This document shows positions 1 through 10,660 of a stretch of DNA of 64,000 nt, one piece after another. The DNA comes from Rusavskia elegans. Taxonomy: Eukaryota > Ascomycota > Lecanoromycetes > Teloschistales > Teloschistaceae. The position numbers and the translations under genes were made by a program. Location of the stretch: the NCBI GenBank assembly GCA_011316305.1, contig SAUG01000021.1:558001-622000 (forward strand), in the 5' to 3' direction. How positions within the stretch are numbered: the first letter of the stretch is position 1; every line of letters begins with the position of its first letter. The notes below the pieces were generated by a model that saw only the letters and a program-made list of their open reading frames with translations, searched no databases and was not told where the DNA came from.

Positions 1-3000
1 TCGGCGACAGAATGGATGGAGCAGGAGGGGTTGGTTGATTGATACATCGATATAAGGCGGTGAAGTCTTATCAAGGAGACTTGATTCGGAAGAGTTCAGA
101 ACCGAGATGAAGCACGGTCGAGTGCCAGACAAGTGGGCTTTCCAGTACTCCTTCGCTGCGACTGGATGACTCTGCACCCAGCTGATGTATCTGCTAATAT
201 CAAGACCTCTGGGAATACTAGCCAAGTCTGAATAGGCCTGGCGGAGCTGCTGACCAATGAGGCGGAATGATCTGTCATCGAAGAGTGCGTGGTTCATATA
301 AAAGGACGCGTAAACGACGGAGCTAGACCCCCGGGTGAGATGTACATGGTGTGGTGGTTGCGCCACAGCAAATTGCGGTTCTTCCATCGTCTCTAAAACC
401 GATTTGAGTCCTGCCTGCAAATCGACAGTCGCGTGAGAAACGGGAGGGTCCGTCCTCTTTAGGATAATTTGCTGGAAGGCGCCCACGCTCGAAGGAGAGC
501 TCGTGAAGACGGTTCTGAGCATGGGTTGAGCCATGCAGAGGGCTTTCCAGGCCGCTGCAACCTTGTCAACATCGACATATCCGGTGGCACTCTCCGTGGT
601 TATTCTTAGTGTTAAACACTCGAAGTATTGGCGCGCCTGATTCTTCAATTGAGCGAACAATATGCCCTCTTGTACTGGTGTACAAGGCAACACCATTTCC
701 ACGTTGGAAGTGTCAATGCCAATGGACTGGAGGTGCTTCTGAATACTCTCTCGCTCTTCGTCTCGTACACCAAGTAGAGGCGATATGGGAAGATCTCGAG
801 AGACCACACCGTTGACCGGATGTCTAGAAGAGCTGGATATTGAATCACCTTCAGCAGCGTCATTCTCAGGGGTTCTACTTTGTGAAAGCGTCGAGACGGA
901 TCCGGTACTTTTCATCAGGGGAAGAATCCGCTCCACCAGAGCTTTCAAGTTTTTCGCGGAAGTGATGTCCTTAAGCGCCACGTCAGCGTCCAAAGCCCGG
1001 CGAATCCAGTTACGAAGCTCGAGGGAAAACAAGCTATCGAGGCCGTATTCAAGTAAGCTCCTATCGGGGGCAATCTCATCTCTATCGATCATTGTGATAG
1101 ACGAGACTTTGTCACTCAATACATCCATTAGAAGCTCGGGAGATCCGTCCGCTAGGAGGTCTTGGAGCTTCTTATTTGCATTGGAAGAAGGGTTTACGCC
1201 GCCGGAGTCTGCTCGCAGACGCCGCATTGCAGACAGTGGGTTGAAATGCTCCCAAGCCAGGAAATCGACGTCTGTTTTCGAAGCTAGCGTCCATGAGAGG
1301 CTCCTTCCATAGGCGTTGAGTCCAGATGATGGCCCAATGATGGCTCCTTCGATCAGTGTGTAAAATTGATCTTCGGTTATAGTCATGCCTATACTGGCTT
1401 TCAACTGCTCAACCGTGCCACGCTCGACTAGCAGGCCGACACCTTCGACGACAGGTAAATGAACGGCAACAGCGGGTAAACCCAGCTTGAAACGATATTC
1501 TGCGAATGCGTCGAGGAATGTCTCCAACCTATATTAGCCCCAAGCCCACTATACAAGTGGCCATGGAAACTTACCGAAGTACCAGCATATAACGACACTC
1601 CAGTCTTGCCACTGATACCGGTTGTAGACGACAAGGAGACGAAAAAATCAAGGGCCGGGAAGAGCTCGTGGAGATTCCACGCTCCTTTAACCTTGGGCCC
1701 CATAACTTGCTGCCAGTCTTCGAATGTAGCATTGTCGAATATAGCATCCTCGTGCACAGTCAGTACTGGATCAATGGTCATGTTCAACTTTGACTTACTC
1801 GCAAGTATAGAGCCCCATGGATCACACCGCGCACGGTCGGAAGGTCTTTCAAAGCTTCGGTAGTGCGGACTAAATCAGTGCGAGAGCCAACATCACAAGC
1901 AATTGCGCGAATGCAGACATCGGTGCCCTCGTATCGCTTCAACAGTCCCATCACTTTCGCGCTACGAGTACTGCTGCGCCCTAACAAGACTAGATTGCGG
2001 GCACCCTTCTTGATCATCCAAGATGCTAGAGCGCGACCAAGCCCTCCGGTTCCTCCGGTGATCAGGTAGGTGGCATCAGAGCGCAACAAGTTGCCTGATC
2101 GTGCCTTCAATGGTGAAAGGCGCTCTACCGTAACAGTCTCATCCGGTCCAACGGTAACAACTATCTTGCCGATGTTCTGACCGGACTGTAGCTTCCGCAG
2201 GCCTGTCTTAATCTGAGATATGGGAACCCGGGTCACCGGGCGAATAGGCATGATTTGCTGGCCTTCAAACATACGAACGATGCTCGACAGCCATTCCTGG
2301 ACTGCTTCAGGCCTCGCGGTCGCGGCTTTCCGAAGATCGACGGCGCTGAACGTCACGTTCCTATCGAATTGTCTCATGGGGAGGTAGTTGTTCTCGAGAA
2401 GGTCTTTCTTCCCGATCTCGATGAATCTACCATTTTCCGCGATCAAGTCCCAGGTTTGTTGGAGTAGATGGCCGCTAAGTGAATTAACGACTACATCGAC
2501 TCCTCGGTTATCGGTCGCCTGTAGCAATTCATCCTTGAACCCGGGATTCCGACTGGAGAATATTTGAGTTGTCGGAATGCCAAAGGTCTGAGCAACGAAT
2601 TCTCTCTTCTCCGTGGAGCCTGCGGTAGCAAAGATCCGAGCGCCTACTTGCTGAGCAACCATGATGCAAGCCTGTCCGACTGCTCCTGACGCGCTGTGGA
2701 TAAGGACGCTTTCTCCTCTCCGGAGACGACCGATCTCGAGGATACTTATAATCGCCGTGCTGTACGCAACTGGCATTGATGCTGCTTCGACCATGTCCAG
2801 GCTTTCGGGAAGCCGGTGGGCGCGCATGCTGGGCATTCGCACATAGTTTGCCATGCCGGCTTCGTGGGCAATATAGAAAATGCGGTCGCCGGCCTGCAAA
2901 CCCTGTACTCGTGAACCAACACGAGCAACGACGCCAGCACCTTCGAGACCGGGAGCATGCCATGACAGAGACCCGAGGACGAGGAGCAGGTCTCTGAAAT

Positions 3001-6000
3001 TCAGCCCAACCGCTCCAACACGCACGACAATCTCTTCATCGCCCAGCTCGGTCTTCAAAATGTCGCTGTGCTGGAAATAGACCGAGTCAGGACTACCGAC
3101 GTTGTCCAATGTCATCTCGAATGCGTCATTCCCGTGCCAGATATTCTGCTCCCCTTTCACTGACAGTCCGGCCTCCGTGATGAACGTCTCCTTCGGGGCT
3201 TCGACGAGTCGGAGACGAGGAACATGTAGTATGTTATCGATCAGAGAATATTCCTGTTCGTCGATGATTGCTAAGTTTGGATCCGACGTCATATGCTGCA
3301 CGACCCGTGCAATCGCTTCAGCGCCATGTGCGTTGACAGGAATTTCAAGTAAAACCAACCTGCTCGAGCTTACTTCGAGACGCAGACAGCGTAACACGCC
3401 TTTGATGATTGAGGCGTCGGGATGAGATCCGTCTGGCAAAACCCAAACTAAGCCAGGAGCCTGCTGGAGAAGGCCTTTGATCCTAGAAAACATCTCCGAG
3501 GAGAGGTCACTCAACATGCTGCGATGATGATTGTCCAGAACAACGCACATTGGAGTACTTCCGTCGTCGTCACAGTGTAGAATATGCTTCACCGTTGACA
3601 TACCGCCAAGCTCATGAGCCAGATTATCAGAGAGAGTCTTGGTAAACTCATCGTCCTCCTCCGGGAAAGCATGAAAGATCGTGACTGATGAGTCGACATT
3701 CTTCTTGCGGGTGGCCCCTTGGATGTCGCGTTTTGTTGACCATATTGCAGAAAAAAGGTGCTCTGGCTGCCCTGGGTAATCATCCACATGACCTTCGACA
3801 CCACAGAAGCCGTTTGCCTCAAGCAGATCGTTCCACAGTCCCTTATTTAGCAGCGGCCCTTCTGATTCTGAGCGATAGGCGTCCTTGGACAGCCACCATC
3901 CCTCAAGTAAGACAAATGGTAGGAAATGGGGTGGAGCTGCTTGCACAGCCTCCATAAGGACAAGTTTCCCATGGGGTCGGAGCACGGCCCGTGCGTTCTT
4001 CAAAGTTGTAACAATGTCCGGCGTGGCATGAAGCACATTGCTGGCGAGAACCACATCATAAGACTCAGCCTTGAATCCTTGTGAGAGGGGATCCTGACTG
4101 ATATCCAATTTGTTGTACGTCATTTGCCCTGTCCACTGTGGTAGTTTGGAACGGGCATTGTCAAAAAAGCCTGCGCTGATGTCAGTGAAAGTATAATGAA
4201 AATTAGATGCCACTCCTTCTGTTGCGCTCTGGATGGCTTCGAGGATAGGCAGCGTGGCGCTGGCGGTCCCGCCACCGATTTCCAATACATTGAGCTCAGG
4301 GTTGCATTCTGCTAACCGCGCGATGTATCTGGCTGCCATTTGGTTGACGCGATTACCCCCATGATGTTGCTCGTAAGTACGCTGGAGTAAGCCATCGGCG
4401 AGCATAATCTTCAGTGGTTGCTGTTCTCCGCGCAAGATCTGGGGAAGTTCCGCACCAACGGCACAGATCATTCTTCCCGTATCGTCAGAGGATGAGACCT
4501 TATTCGCCAGGGTTGCGGATTCGGCCGTCGCAGGTTCGTGTGCCATGACAGCTCGTTTGGCCCAATCAAGGAACTTGGCGTGGTGGAAAGGTAAACCCGA
4601 CATGTCATCGTTCGCGATCTCCTTCAGCATGCGGGACAGGAAGTAGATTGCAGCATGGTCCAGGTCACGCCGTTGTTGTAGTTCAGCTTTGTCCGCCATT
4701 GTGGTGTCCCTAAACATCTCGGAAAGGACGTGTGAGTCCATGAGATCCACGTACGGCACATGCTTGACCGCATAGCTATCCGGGAAACGGAGATTATGTA
4801 TATCTGGCCGGGCAATACATTGCAATTTGACTGGACCAATCTCAGCGACAGGATTCCGTGGCGAAGAACCTGATGCCACATCGAATATTACGTATTGCAT
4901 GTGCGTTGTGCCTGACTTTTCATCACGACCCAGAAGTCTACCAACAACGGAGAATTTCCGCCCAGCGTCCGCAGCAATGTGGCTTGATATTCGCCATCGG
5001 AGGCAGAATGAAGGCACAATAATCGGCCCAGGGCCGCTTCCTCCTTGAATGGCACCGAGGGAATGGAAGATGGTGTCCAGCGTAGGTGGGTCAACGATCA
5101 CCGGAGACGCTTCGGGGAGCGCATATGCGTCAGAACCCAACTCGCGTAAAACAATCGTGTGGACCGTGGCGCCCGGTGCTTGTCTAAGATGGACCATGTT
5201 ACGGAAAGTTGGGCCGTAATTGAGACCGTAATTTGCTTGTAGAAGAGCGTATTCATCGTGTGCATCGCGCTGTTGGAGTGTCGTGTCGTCCAGTAATCTC
5301 GAAGCAAGCTGGATATCCGGGCTGCTTGAGAGAGACTCGTGACTCTGGTCCGCTTCAATCAGACCGTAAGCATGCTGTGTCCAGCCATACGAGTCTGACC
5401 AAGACAGAACCTCGAAAGTCAAGGCGGTTGAAGAAACAGTCTCTGTACCCGTTGCTGCAGGGCGGAATTTGGTGGTAATGTCTACGCGTTGGTCCTCTTC
5501 CATTCTTAGGCTTGACGTAACATGGAGCTCTCGTATGAGCACACCCGGTGATATAGTGGAGCTCAGCGATCTGAAACCTTCGATGGCTAGAGATAAGAAT
5601 CCCGTGAAAGGGAACAGGATCTCCCCGGCGACGGCATGATCCCTGATCCAGGGCAGATCATCCAGAGTAAACACATTTCTGAACGCCTGTTCGTTGCCTT
5701 CGCTATAGGGACTCTTCCAGCCGAGCAGCCGATTATAGGGCGCCCCACTATAGAGCTTGTTTGCCGCGACTCGAGACTGATGGATGTATCTGGTCGTCTT
5801 GTTCCATGCGTACGACGGGAGATCCTTGAGAGCCTGCACCGGAGAGTCATTGGTCTGGTTGATGGCGGCCAAATCAAGATCTGATCCCATTGCGAACAAG
5901 TTTCCAGCAAGATTCAGCATAGTTGTCATAGCGCTCTTGCCTCGCACGAGCGAGGGAAGGTAGCTCACCTGCGCTCGCGACTTTACGCCACCATTTGATG

Positions 6001-9000
6001 TAATCCGTTCCAGAATCTGTTTGGTAGGAGCTTGTAGCGCCGAATGTGGGCCGACCTCGATAACGACGCCCGGCACCCGGGCTTCCCCTTCAATGTCGTC
6101 ACGGTCTGAGAACAAGGCTTCCACAGCCTTCAAGTACTGCACTGGCTGGAGTAGGTTCTTGACCCAATATGATGCATCGACTGTATCTGCAGATTCTCTT
6201 TGTCCAGTAACAGTAGATATGAACCACGGTTCGGTTGACTGCGCGTCTGACGACCCCGTTTCAGACGAGTATGCTGAATCCCTGCTCGGTGACGACTGTC
6301 CAGAAAAGCAGAAGGGTTCGATGGAAGTTAGATATGAGTCTGCAACTCGTGCCATATGGCGGGAGTGATAGGCCACCCCTACTTTCAGTCTCCGGACGAA
6401 GAGGCCTTGCTTTTCTGCTTGCTCTTGGATTTGCTTGATGGCAGCCACGTCGCCGGAAATGGTCACACTGTCTGGGCTATTGACGGCGGCAACAATTGCA
6501 TAACCCTTTACGACGTCCAGCAGCTTTTGCGTTTCCCCGGCACTTGCCCCAATGGCCAACATGGCCCCCTGAACGCTGGTATCCTTGAGTATGTCACGGG
6601 CAGCAATACCTCTGAAATAGGCGATCGCGATCGCGGCCTTGAGGGAGACAAGGCCTGCCGCGTATGCAGCCGCTATCTCACCGCTGGAATGTCCAAGTAC
6701 TACTGCTGGAATCACGCCCCATGATCGAAGTAGAACGACAAGTGCGAGCTGTACGGCGGTACAGGCTGGCTGACTGAGCTCAGCGTCGTTGATGCGAGAC
6801 TCGTGCTCGTACTTGTCAAGCTCTTCCGTAAGAGACCATCTGGCCCCAAGTTCCGAGAGAAATCGTTCAGCGGCGATGATTGTTCTCGCAAATTCGCTGT
6901 ATCGTCGAAGACCGGCAGACATTTGGAAGTACTGCGCCCCTTGCCCAGTAAAGGTAAACGCGATGATAGGATCCTTCGTCTTTCCGGATTTGGAAATCTT
7001 TAGCATTAATTGCAACTGGTCCATCAGGAACTTTGTGGAGTTCGCAGCCACCGCGACGCGGTGTGTAAAGTGTGTTCTTCGCTGCCCAAGGGTGAAGGCA
7101 AGGTCTTTGGCAGAAGCAAAGGTCTTTGGCATATTTTCAAGGTATCCTATGAAGGAAGAGAGATAGTCCTGGAGACTGTTGATCGATTGTGCAGAAAACA
7201 CGAATAGGTGCTCCACCATGCCGTCGCCTGTGCGTGGACTTGGCATTGCGGTGTCCTCTTTGTCCGCTACTGCGATGGCGGATTCATCGCTGTCGACGTC
7301 ATGGTGGATGCCGTTACCATTTACCATTCCCCAGCCCTCCTGAGCGCGAGTCTTTGGCGCTTCTTCGAGCAGTATTGCCGCATTACTGCCACCAAAACCT
7401 TCTTTGCATCAGCGAAAAGCAGAAGATTTACTTCAATGTTTGCTTCGTGGTAGGAGTAGACGAACCAAAATTGCTGACGCACGCTCTTTTCAACGCCCCC
7501 GTCGGCCACGGTGCCGGTTCAGTCAGTACCTGCTCCGATTATCCACCATGCTCACAGACCTAAAGACTCCAGGAAACACAAATACGTACCATCAATCTAT
7601 CACGGCCCTCGATCTTCGGATTCATCTCTTTGAAGTCGGTATTAGGCAGTATGACTCCGCGCTCCAGCATCATGATGCATTTGATAATCGAGATCAGACC
7701 ACTGGCACCTTCGAGATGACTGTACGCATCCAGTCAGCGTCAAGATCCGTATGAAGCGTATATCAGAAGAGAACTGACCCCAGGTTGGACTTCACTGATC
7801 CGATATACAGTGGATCTGACGGAGATCTGCGACTTGCGACCACTGACGCAATGGCGCTGGCATCGATGGGATCCCTGGCCGTCTTTAGGTACTGGGCGGC
7901 AGGAGGAAGTCCGTATCAACCAACGCTTACCCTACGGGTGTTCCAGTTCCATGGCCCTGCTCCCTATATTAGCTCGCCGCAAGTGTACTGGATATTTCTC
8001 GATAAGAGATCTTCAAATAGCTTCGAATATGACCTAGCGTTATCTTACCTCTACAAATGAAGTTTCGTTGGGTTTTACTCCAACTTCGCTGTGCAACCTG
8101 CGCAGGAGATTCTCTTGGGCAGCGCGGCCTGGCATCGAGATTCCTTGGGTACGTCCTGAATGGTTACAGGCGGTGTTGCGGATAACAGCTCGGACAGTAT
8201 CACCACAAGCGAGTGCCTCTGAGAGTCGCTTAATGATGATACAGGCAGCACCTTCGCCTTTTCCAAACCCTGACGCCCTGGTGTCGTAAGAAAAGCACCT
8301 GCCCTCCGGCGACAGTGTACTACATTTCGGGTCAGCGGGTTCTACCGGTAAAGGGGGGTATAACAGTGAATTGTAGTCAACGCACCCCATCGTATCGAGT
8401 CCACTCCACTGGGTCGGGCCATTGAGGAGCTTGGCGCCTCCGACAAAGGCTGTGGAACATTCTCCAGCTGCAATGCTTTGACAGGCGAGGTGCAGGGCGT
8501 AGGAGCTGGAAGCGCAGGCAGCGTCCACAGTGATACTTGGCCCAGAAAGACCAAAGAAATATGATAAGCGATTGGCGAACAATGACGAGGCATTTCCCAG
8601 GGCCATGTATTTTGATGATGTTGGCAAATCTTGCGCCATTGCAAGATTGTAATCTGAATCTACGCCGGCTGCAAAGACGCCGGTGTTGGAACCCAGGAGA
8701 TCAGGGAGCGTGAGGCCGGCGTTCTCTGCGGCCTCGAAAGCACATTCGAGCAGAAGTCGATGCTGGGGGTCCATGGAACGGGCTTCCTCGGCGCTGATCC
8801 TGAAGAAAGACGGATCGAAGGCGTATATATCGTCTGGCAGAAAGTGAGCCCCTTGGGAGGAGATGAAACCGGGTTTCTCTGCGTCTGGGTGATAATAGGC
8901 ATCGTGATTGAACCGATCCGACGGTACAGCCGACCACGCCGATTTCCCTTCTTCCAAGAACTCCCAAAGACCCTTTCGACCGACGGCGGGTGCTCTGTAA

Positions 9001-9038
9001 GTATAGCCTATAATAGCTAGAGTCGGTCGTTGCGACAT
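1..9038 (-). CDS. Highly reducing PKS with C-terminal NRPS condensation domain (5' complete, 3' end outside window)
   Basis: Builds a reduced, C-methylated polyketide on an ACP and probably passes it to an amine through a condensation domain. I read eight exons: 9038-8049, 7956-7931, 7874-7779, 7719-7590, 7529-7466, 7398-1799, 1748-1575 and 1521 to the left edge; all junctions keep frame and the model gives at least 2867 residues. Domains: KS (Cys175 in DAACASS, His332 in HGTGT, His372); AT (GHSSG, Ser673); DH (His1023, Asp1210; PFTGFL replaces the usual PGAGYL); C-MT (LEIGGGT near 1475); ER (SASGAVGQA near 2005, looks intact); KR (TGGTGGLG near 2217, Tyr2356); ACP (GLDSL, Ser2523); condensation domain from about 2634 (LPCTPVQEG; NHALFDD with His2771). 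The start ATG sits in CACCATGTC. No stop is reached, so a full NRPS module, or only a terminal C domain, may follow. The condensation start motif resembles ordinary NRPS modules more than classical fungal PKS-NRPS hybrids. The family assignment is secure; the product is unknown. Confidence 0.93.
1522..1574 (-). other. PKS intron 7 with two candidate acceptor sites
   Basis: The donor is GTAAGT. Two AG acceptors lie 8 nt apart (TATAG and then TTGGAG). Only the distal one joins Y-A-G-T-S to T-F-L-D-A-F in frame, as expected behind the KR active-site tyrosine. The proximal one would frameshift the ACP and condensation domains. A branch-like GCTAATA lies just upstream of the acceptors. Confidence 0.7.
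7931..7956 (-). other. 26-nt micro-exon carrying the KS HGTGT motif
   Basis: This exon encodes only G-H-G-T-G-T-P-V and part of the next glycine, so it carries the catalytic KS histidine. It lies between a GTAAGA...GAGCAG intron (7957-8048) and a GTAAGC...GGCCAG intron (7875-7930). Skipping it would shift the frame and remove the motif. Its identity is fixed by the family motif and by frame agreement on both sides. Confidence 0.88.
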
Positions 9039-9102
9039 GGTGGGTGTTTTGTTTCTTTCTTTTTCTCTGTTTTCTTCTCTCGCAGAGTGTACAGTGTTGA
9101 TC

Positions 9103-9110
9103 TATTTATA
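9103..9110 (-). promoter_or_regulatory. Probable TATA box of the PKS gene
   Basis: TATAAATA on the minus strand, about 65-72 nt upstream of the PKS ATG. It is followed by a purine-rich leader of GAAA/AAAG runs that ends in CACCCACC directly before ATG, a favourable fungal start context. Confidence 0.55.
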
Positions 9111-9963
9111 AGTTAGCCATGCCCTGGGTGTGACGGTGACTTTATTGCTTGCTGGGCATATAGCTCAAAGGGACTGGGGAGAAAATTCGCCTATATTGTT
9201 TCCAGATATAGTTAATGCATTATTGGGGGAGCCACTATGCATATGCAATGCTCATATCGACATCACTCGTCTTGGGTCTTCAACGCATCTGCGAACATGC
9301 CGTTTAGCAGTAGGAAAGGGCAAACGTCATCCGGTCCATCGTTCGCAATATGATTGGCCTAGCGGTGCGTCCTCCACTCGGTAAAACAGTCGAAGGCGTC
9401 ATACCACCAGTCGACAAGCCCACGGTTGGGCTCGGTATTGTACTCATTGTCGGTCAGCAGGTGGAGGACTCATGCAGATTCCCACCATACACCACTTCCT
9501 CGACATATCCAGCTTTTCTCCACCCACTTCAGATATCAGCACTCCAGGTTGCCGATGCGTATGTGTAGAGAATATGGAAAAGTTGCCGAGCAGGTTAAGA
9601 AGCGCCGAACATGTCAAGAACTACCGAGCGTCCGCAAAATCATGATAAAAATTTCTCTCCTACTCTTCTGTGGTCTGAACCCTCTGTCCTCTTTTTACTT
9701 GCCTTAACAGCATGCAAAGCTCCATGATAATGCTTAGCTGATCCAGGGGCTATAAATCAGTACTATCTTCTTGCCATGCTGAGAATGATCGGGTGTCGTT
9801 GTTGGAGGAAGATGTTCGGCTAAAAAACCCTGCCGATCGGATCGCTGCATTACGGAAGCGGAATATGCTCCGGTATCTCGGGTATGATCGTACCTTAGGT
9901 AGTCTTACGCCCGACGATTCGTGCATGCAATGATTGTGACCCCCATTATGAGTATCGATGATC

Positions 9964-9975
9964 CGGACCGGTCCG
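9964..9975. promoter_or_regulatory. Perfect 12-bp palindrome CGGACCGGTCCG (CGG-N6-CCG)
   Basis: The sequence equals its own reverse complement. Inverted CGG triplets with a fixed spacer are the classic target shape of fungal Zn2Cys6 (Gal4-type) regulators, which often control biosynthetic clusters. A looser CGG-N8-CCG lies at 9859-9872. No such regulator is visible in the window, so the binding role is inferred from motif shape and position only. Confidence 0.45.
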
Positions 9976-10056
9976 AGCGCAGATGATCTGCAGGTGTAGA
10001 TCGTTCGGTCCTATGGTGTTTCGTCGTGGGTGGGTTGACGATGACCTGCGCTCGGA
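9972..10056. repeat. 11-bp inverted repeat in the divergent promoter
   Basis: TCCGAGCGCAG at 9972-9982 is matched exactly by its reverse complement CTGCGCTCGGA at 10046-10056, with 63 bp between. The left arm overlaps the 12-bp palindrome. It could be a pair of operator sites in opposite orientation or a cruciform-forming element. Confidence 0.45.
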
Positions 10057-10660
10057 AACCCTAAATCAAGCTGCATAGATCTCATGTACCGACCAAAGGA
10101 TCATGACATCAGCTGGAAGTGTACTTGATTGTCTTGCTCTTTGGTTGATCACTCCCTCATTGCTTTTCGACCCCGCACAGCACGCAAGAACGTGCGTCTC
10201 CGAGCACGAGGGTTCCTACACCCCTACGAAGGGCCCCACCATCACGATGCCTGCATTGGCCCATTTTGGCCGCTTGTACAGGAGCGTAGTCTCTGAAATC
10301 GGTCCGTGTCAAATGATCGTCTTCAGATGGGGCATGCTGACCACCATGCTCGCCGCAAAGATTTGTCGATATCTACGTTACTGCGATAATGGAATATGCG
10401 GGATTGCAAAGCTGGTGGATCTACAATCTTAAGAGGTGGTGAGTCAACGTCACACAGCGTTAGCCACGGCTGCGAGTTCCGGCAAGGAGAGAAAGAAGCT
10501 CAAACAAAAAACCTAGCAAGCAGAATTAAAAAGGAAGAAAGGCGGATGAGAGCTTGGAGAGACATGTCCTGAATCACTATTACTTACAATCAACAACAAG
10601 AACAAATACCTTCCATCTCCAGACTCGCAATCTCGCCCACGTTGCTCCTTTCATCCAACT

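Larger units (their letters stand above)
9039..10660. promoter_or_regulatory. Divergent intergenic region between PKS and N-methyltransferase genes
   Basis: About 1.6 kb with no convincing coding sequence; the open frames here resemble no family and have poor context. It separates two divergently transcribed genes that probably belong to one pathway, so it is the natural place for shared control. It contains the CGG/CCG palindromes listed separately. Next to the right-hand gene the leader is rich in CAA and AAC (about 10585-10660), typical of fungal 5' untranslated regions. Confidence 0.6.

Noticed and set aside
785..1312. 175-codon plus-strand open frame
   Set aside because: It lies antisense to the ACP region of the PKS, where the minus-strand frame carries clear family motifs; it has no motif of its own.
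8040..9038. Separate 332-residue ketosynthase protein
   Set aside because: Its last two codons read into a GTAAGA donor. The following exons complete HGTGT, NLGH and GFGGSNAA in frame, so this is exon 1 of the large PKS.
10103..10432. 109-codon plus-strand frame in the divergent promoter
   Set aside because: No domain, signal or conserved pattern, and it lies within a region better explained as regulatory.
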